From the NCBI GenBank assembly GCA_030149295.1, contig JASBRV010000080.1:1-64000 (forward strand): a stretch of DNA of 64,000 nt. Direction: 5' to 3'. The notes beneath the pieces are model-generated. The model was not told where the DNA came from. It did not search any database and saw nothing but the letters and a program-made list of their open reading frames with translations. The position numbers were made by a program, and so were the translations under genes. Origin of the DNA: Bacteriovoracales bacterium (GTDB taxonomy: Bacteria > Bdellovibrionota > Bacteriovoracia > Bacteriovoracales > Bacteriovoracaceae). Positions 56,841-64,000 of this stretch are shown piece after piece. Each line of letters begins with the position of its first letter. The first letter of the stretch is position 1.

Positions 56841-58280
56841 CTATAATGTCTTCAAATATTCGATAAGGTCGAGGCGGTCTTCGTGTGTCAGTTTACCAAA
56901 GGTTTTGACAAAGTAATGACCCTGATTCGATTGACCCTCACGCTTTATATAATAAATATCTCGATCACCTTTTATGGCACTTCTTAGCTTACGTTTGTAT
57001 TCCCTTTGGTCAAAAAGAGTAAGACCGACGCGCTCTTTATCAAAGCGATACTCCTCACCGGCCTCTAACATAGAAAAGATGATTGGTCTTTTCTCTGGAG
57101 GAAGGAGGATATCGTAAAGGCTTGGGATTGAGCCATTGTGCATATACGGAAAGCGTGACCAAACTCCCCATAATTTGGGAGCAAAATAGCCTTTTCTTAT
57201 ATTCTCTTCTTCAAAGGTCAGGAGGTCTCTTAGGCTTCCTGTTTCAACCAAACGTATGAATTCATCATCAATGATATTGAGTTTTTCCTCATCTGTTTTG
57301 ACAATATGCTTGGGGATAACTTTTGGAGTCGTGTAAATAGGATGACCTTGGGGATCTCTCTCGTGACCCCCATGACATTTTATGCAGGTGTTCTTGTAGA
57401 CTTCTTGACCTCTTAAAACTCGATCTTTATCTATCTTGAAAGGATATTGAGGGGGAAGAAGATTGGCGAGAACTTTATCCGTGAGCCATTTAATTTGGGT
57501 AAGGACGGCACGAAGGTGCTCTCCTGAGTCTGAGGCGAAAAGTTCTGCACCGAATATCCATGCGTAGCTGTCGCCACTTAATGAACCATCGTTAAAGACG
57601 CCAGCAGGTCGCTTTTCTTTAATTCCCCATAGGTGAGGGGCTTTGACTTGACCTCGGCCCATATCTTTTGGGTAGGGTAATCCGTGATCTTTGTAAAAAA
57701 AAGTCTTAATGGTTGAATCGGGAACGAGCCCTCTAGTGAGTGAGGCAATATTTCTATCACTGGTCACTTTTGCAAAGTAGAGAGCTTTTTCATGGATATA
57801 CTTGAAATCAGGGTTACGATTTCCAAAACCCCAAAAACGCTGAATGCGAAGAGTGTCTCTGCCTACTGTGTAAGGATCGATCGTTTTGTTGCCAAGGCCA
57901 GGAACGAAAATCCCTGCCGCTTTACCTGAGTGGCAGGCGGTACAACCTAAGACGCCTATATCCATATTTTTATATTTAACGTTAAAAACCCCCATAAGTT
58001 TTTCATCTTGAACAACGAAGCCATACTTTTTAGCGATAAAGTTGGTGATGATATCTGCTTTTTCTTTTGGATCTTTGATGTGTTTAATATCTGCCCTTCT
58101 ATCTTCACCAAGCATCCACATGAGGCGGGACATATTGGGAGAAATGGTCATGCCACGACCATTTTCAAAAAAATGCCAATTGGTAAATATATCGGCTGCC
58201 TTTTGGTGCTTGAGAACACGAACATCAGCAAGAGAAGAGAAAAGGGTAAGGAAACTCACAATAAAGATAAGATTTTTCAT
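56841..58280 (-). CDS. Di-heme cytochrome c (RoxA/cytochrome c peroxidase-like)
   Basis: CTACHSGK and CIKCHGGH; WSRFPYMHNGSIPSLYDILLPPEKRP. Confidence 0.87.
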   Translation of the reverse strand: MKNLIFIVSFLTLFSSLADVRVLKHQKAADIFTNWHFFENGRGMTISPNMSRLMWMLGEDRRADIKHIKDPKEKADIITNFIAKKYGFVVQDEKLMGVFNVKYKNMDIGVLGCTACHSGKAAGIFVPGLGNKTIDPYTVGRDTLRIQRFWGFGNRNPDFKYIHEKALYFAKVTSDRNIASLTRGLVPDSTIKTFFYKDHGLPYPKDMGRGQVKAPHLWGIKEKRPAGVFNDGSLSGDSYAWIFGAELFASDSGEHLRAVLTQIKWLTDKVLANLLPPQYPFKIDKDRVLRGQEVYKNTCIKCHGGHERDPQGHPIYTTPKVIPKHIVKTDEEKLNIIDDEFIRLVETGSLRDLLTFEEENIRKGYFAPKLWGVWSRFPYMHNGSIPSLYDILLPPEKRPIIFSMLEAGEEYRFDKERVGLTLFDQREYKRKLRSAIKGDRDIYYIKREGQSNQGHYFVKTFGKLTHEDRLDLIEYLKTL

Positions 58281-58396
58281 AGCAATATTTTCTTTTTAGA
58301 GGAGACACTTCGTCAAAAATTGTGCGCTCAGTTATGAGTTGTAGGTGTGAAGTGGCTTTTGATAGGATGGACTCAATTCATAAAAAAGGAAAAATA

Positions 58397-59182
58397 GTGG
58401 CTAAGTACTTGAAAATATCATCATGGAACGTTGCGGGAATTAGGGCCTGTGAAAAAAAGGGGTTTCACGATTGGGTTAAAAAAGCAAAGCCCGATGTGAT
58501 TTGTTTGCAAGAAACCAAGGCCCTGCCTGAACAGTTAAGCGAAGAGCTTGTAAATCCTAAAAATTATGATGTCCTTATCGCCCCTGCAAAGAGAAAGGGA
58601 TACTCGGGCGTCGCCACTTGGGTGAAGAAGGGTCTTGAGCATCAGCATACTGTCGGTCTAGGTATAGAAGAATTTGATTGTGAGGGAAGAACTTTAATTA
58701 CAGAGTTTTCTGATTTCATTCTCTTTAATTGCTATTTTCCCAATGGCAAGCGGGACCACTCACGCGTACCTTATAAATTGGAGTTTTCTCGTGAGGTCGC
58801 CAAGCTTGCTTTAAAATTAAAAAAGAAGAAGAAAAAAGAAGTCGTGATTACTGGAGATTACAATACCGCTCATACAGAAGATGATCTCGCTAATCCTAAA
58901 ACTAACAAAAAAACTACAGGTTTCCTTCCTATCGAAAGAGAGTGGATGGATGAGTTTAAATCTCAGGGCTTCACTGATCTCTTTCGCCATTTTACTCCAA
59001 AAGGTAATGGTCATTACACGTGGTGGACCTATCGTGGAGATTGTCGCGAGAGAAATATTGGATGGCGGATTGATTACTTTTGGTCAACAAATGAATTTCT
59101 TCCAAGAGTGAAGAAGTGTGATCACTCACCAGAGGTGATGGGAAGTGATCATTGTCCTATTAATTTGAAAATCTCATACTGA
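58397..59182 (+). CDS. xth: Exodeoxyribonuclease III (AP endonuclease)
   Basis: GTG start; ISSWNVAGIRACEKKGF, CLQETKA, TGDYNTAHTE, WRIDYFW, SDHCPI. Confidence 0.93.
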   Translation: MAKYLKISSWNVAGIRACEKKGFHDWVKKAKPDVICLQETKALPEQLSEELVNPKNYDVLIAPAKRKGYSGVATWVKKGLEHQHTVGLGIEEFDCEGRTLITEFSDFILFNCYFPNGKRDHSRVPYKLEFSREVAKLALKLKKKKKKEVVITGDYNTAHTEDDLANPKTNKKTTGFLPIEREWMDEFKSQGFTDLFRHFTPKGNGHYTWWTYRGDCRERNIGWRIDYFWSTNEFLPRVKKCDHSPEVMGSDHCPINLKISY

Positions 59183-59192
59183 GCTAAGAGAA

Positions 59193-60086
59193 ATGTTGAG
59201 TTTTCCCATTAACTATGAGCAGCCCGTTTATCGACCTCCGTCGGAGGCCAGATCTCTTTTGGTTCAAGTGACAATTGGGTGCTCAAATAATAAGTGCACT
59301 TATTGCGATATGTATCGATCTAAAAGCTATCGAGTTCGCCCTATAAAAGACATCAAAAAAGATCTTTTTCGCTTGTCACAATCAGGCATGAGTCCTGAAA
59401 AGATTTTTCTTTGCGATGGTGATGCCCTTGGCGCTTCTATGGAAATTCTAGAAGAGACACTCCTTGCGATCAAAGAATATTTTCCAGAAAGGCGAAGAGT
59501 TGGGATTTATGCTACGGCAGAAAATATTTTAGAGAAGTCTGAAAGTGATTTAAAAAGATTAAATGAACTGGGTCTGGGTATTGCTTATCTAGGTCTTGAA
59601 AGTGGTGATGATAAGGTTCTCCACATGATAGTGAAGGGAAACACTGCCCTAGAGATGAAAGAGGCTTCCCTGAAAATAAAACGTTGTGGATTTAAGCTCT
59701 CGACAATTGTGATGCTAGGAGTAGGCGGGCAAAAATACACGGATCAACACATCACTAAAACTTCTAAGATGATAAGTGATACTTGTCCACAGTATCTCTC
59801 CTTCTTAACGACTTTTAGTGTACCCGGAACTCCCTATCACACGATGGTAGAGCGGGGGTTGATTTCACCGCTGACTTCAAAAATGCTTTTTAGAGAGATG
59901 CACGATATTTTAGAAGGGGCTCATTTTGACCTAAATCCTGTGATTTTTAGGGCCAATCATGTCTCTAATCAATACCCCTTGGGAGGAACACTACCTAGAG
60001 ATAAGGAAAAGATTCTCGAAACGTTAAGGTTTTGGATAAAGGAGACTCCTGAAGGAACTTATCCTCCAAGGCCTCCTCAAATGTAA
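59193..60086 (+). CDS. Radical SAM protein
   Basis: TIGCSNNKCTYCDMYRSKSYRVRPI cluster-binding CxxxxCxxC motif; LGLESGDDKVL. Confidence 0.9.
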   Translation: MLSFPINYEQPVYRPPSEARSLLVQVTIGCSNNKCTYCDMYRSKSYRVRPIKDIKKDLFRLSQSGMSPEKIFLCDGDALGASMEILEETLLAIKEYFPERRRVGIYATAENILEKSESDLKRLNELGLGIAYLGLESGDDKVLHMIVKGNTALEMKEASLKIKRCGFKLSTIVMLGVGGQKYTDQHITKTSKMISDTCPQYLSFLTTFSVPGTPYHTMVERGLISPLTSKMLFREMHDILEGAHFDLNPVIFRANHVSNQYPLGGTLPRDKEKILETLRFWIKETPEGTYPPRPPQM

Positions 60087-61325
60087 TCAGGCTCTAGTAT
60101 GACCATCACCAGTGACAACATAGCGTGATGTGGTCATTTGCTCAGCACCCATTGGCCCATAAGCATGTATTTTGGTGGTCGAAATACCTAATTCAGCTCC
60201 CAAACCAAGCTGGCCGCCATCATTAAAGCGAGTTGAAGCATTAATAGTGACACAACTGGCATCGACTGCGGATAAAAAACGTTCACAGGCTTCTTCATTT
60301 TGACTGACAATACATTCAGTATGATGACTTCCGTATTGATCAATGTGATTAAGCGCCTCATCTAATGACTCTACCGTCTTAATTGAGAGAATATTATCGA
60401 GATACTCAGTGGCCCAGTCTTCATCAGTGGACTCTTTGATGGATTGCTTGGTTCCTTGAATAAATGTTTTGTCCGCTCTTAATTCGGTACCCTTCTTTTT
60501 AAATTCTTTGAGAAGGTCTTCCTGAATTTGGGGAAGAAGTTCTTTGTGAATGAGAAGTGTTTCAATGGCGTTACATACACCCGTGCGTTGAGTTTTTGCA
60601 TTGATGGCGAGATCAATGGCCTTTTTAGTGTCTGCATCCTTATCGAGATACATGTGACAAAGACCTTGATAGTGCGCAATGACAGGCATCTTGGCGTTAG
60701 CAGTAACGTATTCTATTAAACGATGACCTCCACGGGGAATGACTACATCAATGTATTCTTCCAATTCGAGGAGCTCATTGACCATTTCTCTTTTGTCAGA
60801 AGCGAGCACTTGAACTGCTTCAACTGGGATGAGACCTTCAAATGAGCGGGAAATAATATTGCCTAAAATCTCATTGGTGTACTTTGCTTCTTTGCCGCCT
60901 TTAAGAATAATTGCATTTGAAGATTTAAGGGCGAGAGCGGCACAGTCAACGACAACATTAGGTCGACTTTCAAAAATCATAAGAATGACACCAAGGGGAA
61001 CTCTTTGCTTTTGGACTATGAGTCCCTCTTCGTTAGTTTGGGTATCAAATAATTTTCCAACAACTTGATCTTGATTCATTACTGAGCGCACGCCTTCTAC
61101 CATTTGCGCAATTCTTGGACCATCTAATTTTAATCGATCAAGCATGGCCTGATTGAGATCGTTTTCTTTAGCGAGTTGCAGGTCTTTCTTATTTTCCTTC
61201 TCAATCAGAGTAGCATTCTTTTCAATTTCTGAAGCCATATGAGAGAGAATCTCCTTTCTTTGAGCTTCACTTAAACGAGAGAGCGTTTTTGCCGCTTCTT
61301 TTGATTTTTTAGCTAATACTTTCAT
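60087..61325 (-). CDS. proA: Glutamate-5-semialdehyde dehydrogenase
   Basis: QKQRVPLGVILMIFESRPNVVVDCAALALKSSNAIILKGGKEA; VCNAIETLLIH; LGLGAELGISTTKIHAYGPMG. Confidence 0.96.
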   Translation of the reverse strand: MKVLAKKSKEAAKTLSRLSEAQRKEILSHMASEIEKNATLIEKENKKDLQLAKENDLNQAMLDRLKLDGPRIAQMVEGVRSVMNQDQVVGKLFDTQTNEEGLIVQKQRVPLGVILMIFESRPNVVVDCAALALKSSNAIILKGGKEAKYTNEILGNIISRSFEGLIPVEAVQVLASDKREMVNELLELEEYIDVVIPRGGHRLIEYVTANAKMPVIAHYQGLCHMYLDKDADTKKAIDLAINAKTQRTGVCNAIETLLIHKELLPQIQEDLLKEFKKKGTELRADKTFIQGTKQSIKESTDEDWATEYLDNILSIKTVESLDEALNHIDQYGSHHTECIVSQNEEACERFLSAVDASCVTINASTRFNDGGQLGLGAELGISTTKIHAYGPMGAEQMTTSRYVVTGDGHTRA

Positions 61326-62505
61326 CTTTAATGTCCTCATTGATAACGAGATTATTGGTTAGTATGACCTCAGGAGATGTACGAAAACCAAGGATGTCTT
61401 CGATATCGTCACTGTGGTGCCTTTTGATCTTTTTTATTTCTTTGGAGTCATATTCACAGATACCACTGGCAAAAATTTCACCATCATGACAAATGTCGAC
61501 ACTGTCACCCTTATAAAAGGAGCCAGAAACAGAAAGTATGCCCTTTGCAAAAAGTGATTTTCCCTTTTTTAAGGCGAAAAAAGCTCCTTCATCAACTTCA
61601 ACAATGCAGTTAGGCTTCTTCGTTGAAAGCAGCCAGGCTTTCTTTAATTCGGGGTCGTAGTGATTTTTTGGCGAAAAGAAGGTTCCTATGTCTTTAGTAA
61701 GAGGATTGAGAACAAAGCGCTCTTCATCTTTTGAGCTTAAAATTGCCTTAATCCCTAGAGGGGTCACTTTATTTATTGCGTGAATCTTTGAACCCATTCC
61801 TCCGCGTCCAAAGGACGTTTTCTTTGAGGTATCTATACCCTCAAGATCATAGCCGAAGGGAACTTGCTTCATAAATTTGGCATCGGGCTCGCTTGGATCT
61901 TTGTCATAGAGTCCTCTGGCGCTAGTAATAACTAAGAGGGCATCGGCATTAACCATCTGTGCCGTTTGCGCCGCGAGGTGGTCATTGTCCCCCACTGTAT
62001 TTTTACTGTAGGCAATAGAATCATTTTCGTTGAGGATTGGAACAATATTATTTTTTAGTAAGACATCGATAGTTTGTTTGACATGGAGAAATCGTTTTCT
62101 GTTTCTAAAGTCATCATGGGTAAGAAGAATTTGAGAGCAGATGCCTTGATTTTCTTCAAAAAGGCGGGAGTAAATATTAATGAGAATAGGCTGGCCAATT
62201 GAACTTGCCGATTGCTGGAGATCTACTCGACCATTTCGCGGGGTGTGTTCTTTGAGATAGGTTTTACCGAGACTGACAGAGCCAGAGCTAACGAGAATTA
62301 CCTCGATTCCAGACTCTTGGAGAGTGATAATGTCTTCTACCAAAATACGAAGACTTCTTGTATCACAGCGGCCGTCAGGTTTGATTACGACATTACTGCC
62401 GACTTTAATAACAAGTCTTTGGCAGCTTTTCAGCTCTTCTCTTAATGTCATCATTTCTTTTTTCCAAGGTGATGGGGATTTGTTTTCCAAATTTTTGAGG
62501 TTCAA
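61309..62505 (-). CDS. proB: Glutamate 5-kinase (PUA domain-containing)
   Basis: RLVIKVGSNVV, NENDSI, FGRGGMGSKI motifs; upstream of proA. Start may be the MM at 62454/62451. Confidence 0.94.
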   Translation of the reverse strand: MNLKNLENKSPSPWKKEMMTLREELKSCQRLVIKVGSNVVIKPDGRCDTRSLRILVEDIITLQESGIEVILVSSGSVSLGKTYLKEHTPRNGRVDLQQSASSIGQPILINIYSRLFEENQGICSQILLTHDDFRNRKRFLHVKQTIDVLLKNNIVPILNENDSIAYSKNTVGDNDHLAAQTAQMVNADALLVITSARGLYDKDPSEPDAKFMKQVPFGYDLEGIDTSKKTSFGRGGMGSKIHAINKVTPLGIKAILSSKDEERFVLNPLTKDIGTFFSPKNHYDPELKKAWLLSTKKPNCIVEVDEGAFFALKKGKSLFAKGILSVSGSFYKGDSVDICHDGEIFASGICEYDSKEIKKIKRHHSDDIEDILGFRTSPEVILTNNLVINEDIKDESIS

Positions 62506-62589
62506 AAAGAAGATAACCTATTTTGAAAGGATCGCGAGGTATTGTTGAGCGAGTTAGGGATTTTCGAAGCCTCTAAATAAAATCATGTG

Positions 62590-64000
62590 TTATTTATTAA
62601 GAGTGTTTTGGCGCTTTCTTAATAACTTTTTATAAGATTCTATAAGTCTTTGATGTTTATCTAATCCCTTGAGATAGATATTTGTTTCGGGAAGACCGTA
62701 GAACTTACTTTCTCCTCGAAGACATTGGTGAGCAGCATGGTACAAATCATTGCCATACATTCGCTTTAAGGCCGACTCATAGTCTTTGATTTCAAGTCCT
62801 TTTTCTTCTTCATCAAGTTCTATATCTATAAGAATATTAAGAAGTTGATAAAAGCGCCTGCGCTCTAGGGTATTGTCGTTAAAAGCTAAAAATCCTTGCA
62901 CGAATTGAGACGCACCTTCAATATCACCTGTCGCTAGTGAAATGAGCGCTTTTAATTCGCCCACCGTAAGTCTTCCCCAAGCGTTAGACTCATCAAAGGC
63001 GACGCCAATGAGCTCTGATATGGGCATAAAGTCATCCAATTGGTCTTCCTCTAGTCTCTCTAATAAGGAGTGAAGAGAGGATTGATCAAGTTGATGAAGG
63101 TTTAAAATATCTTCTCTATAAAGGAGCGCTCTGTTGTGATTATCCCAAATGAGATCTTCTGGTAGGTAGATCTCTGAGTAACCTGGCACTAAGATGCGAC
63201 AGGCATGGGCGCCGAGATCCTGATAGTCTGCGATGTAAACTTCTTTTTCAAGCTCTTTGAAAACTCCCATTAAATGATCAAATTCCTCTTTGGTATTCCC
63301 TAAGAAATTCCAATCCACAAAGTCATAATCACTTGTTTTGCTAAAAAATTTCCAAGATACGACGCCTGTGGAGTCAATGAAATGATCGACAATATTATTA
63401 TGTTCCGTTACGGCGAAGCTATTGAAGGTAGGAGGTGCGGTATCATTGAGGCCCTCAAAGCTTCTGCCTTGAAGAAGCTCGGTCAAGGAGCGTTCTAAGG
63501 CCACTTCAAAATTGGGGTGAGCACCGAAGCTGGCAAAGACACCTCCATTATTGGGATTCATAAGCACTACACAGAGAACGGGAAAGCGGCCACCAAGAGA
63601 AGCGTCTTTGGCGTAAACAGGATAACCCTTTTCTTCAAGGGAGCGAATGCCTTCTATAATTTTAGGGTAGCGCTCGAGCACATTTTGAGGGATATCCGGC
63701 AGAGTCATTTCTTCACTAATAATTTGGTTTTTCACGGCCCTTTCAAATATTTCTGAAAGGCATTGAACTCTAGCCTCTTCTTTGGTGTTGCCAGCACTCA
63801 TTCCATTACTGACAAAGAGGTTGCCAATCAAATTAACAGGAATAAAGACTTCTTTGCCATCGGATTGCCTTTGGTAGGGAAGGGCACAGATTCCTCTTTG
63901 CCGATTTCCAGAATTGGTATCGATGAGGTGATGAGGCTCAAGTTCTCCATCCTGACAATAAAGAGAGTACAGATAAGAGTCCATTAGCCCCTCAGGAAAT
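62590..64000 (-). CDS. ycaO: YcaO homologue (E. coli YcaO-like), 5' end beyond the window
   Basis: RGICALPYQRQSDGKEVFIPVNLIGNLFVSNGMSAGNTKEEARVQCLSEIFERAVKN; frame stays open through the window edge (FPEGLMDSYLY). Confidence 0.93.
   Translation of the reverse strand, partial: FPEGLMDSYLYSLYCQDGELEPHHLIDTNSGNRQRGICALPYQRQSDGKEVFIPVNLIGNLFVSNGMSAGNTKEEARVQCLSEIFERAVKNQIISEEMTLPDIPQNVLERYPKIIEGIRSLEEKGYPVYAKDASLGGRFPVLCVVLMNPNNGGVFASFGAHPNFEVALERSLTELLQGRSFEGLNDTAPPTFNSFAVTEHNNIVDHFIDSTGVVSWKFFSKTSDYDFVDWNFLGNTKEEFDHLMGVFKELEKEVYIADYQDLGAHACRILVPGYSEIYLPEDLIWDNHNRALLYREDILNLHQLDQSSLHSLLERLEEDQLDDFMPISELIGVAFDESNAWGRLTVGELKALISLATGDIEGASQFVQGFLAFNDNTLERRRFYQLLNILIDIELDEEEKGLEIKDYESALKRMYGNDLYHAAHQCLRGESKFYGLPETNIYLKGLDKHQRLIESYKKLLRKRQNTLNK

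Noticed and set aside
1-64000. Prophage, CRISPR, transposon or tRNA/rRNA genes
   Set aside because: No direct-repeat/spacer array, integrase/transposase motifs, structural phage genes or recognisable tRNA/rRNA sequence found by eye; a tRNAscan-SE/Infernal run would be decisive.

Overview
This 64 kb, AT-rich, gene-dense bacterial chromosomal segment carries about 59 credible protein genes. I found no rRNA, tRNA, CRISPR array, transposase or prophage module. The gene content suggests an environmental Gram-negative, possibly a Bdellovibrionota-like lineage; that is inference only. It includes many lipoproteins and outer-membrane barrels, secreted nuclease/protease genes, an L,D-transpeptidase, Hpt/REC signalling, NYN, PPK2, gltX, a GluQ-like synthetase, proBA and a ycaO homologue cut by the right edge. 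The best candidates for undescribed biology are: (1) a single ORF fusing an NlpC/P60-like Cys-His-Asp domain to a DTW (tRNA acp3U transferase) domain (9455-10489, -); (2) a coupled three-gene cassette of a 93-aa orphan, a two-part glycosyltransferase and an asparagine-synthase-like enzyme (2206-5500); (3) a coupled operon of outer-membrane barrel, repeat lipoprotein and a rearranged 5'-nucleotidase_C/ExeM-type nuclease (10486-16440, -); (4) an exported PD-(D/E)XK-like protein (46960-48090, -). I also report intergenic dyads, a leader RNA with mutually exclusive hairpins over a Shine-Dalgarno, a possible leaderless promoter, a sub-60-aa ORF missed by the track, and near-universal overlap or abutment of convergent gene ends. 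All family calls come from reading motifs by eye; no searches were run.
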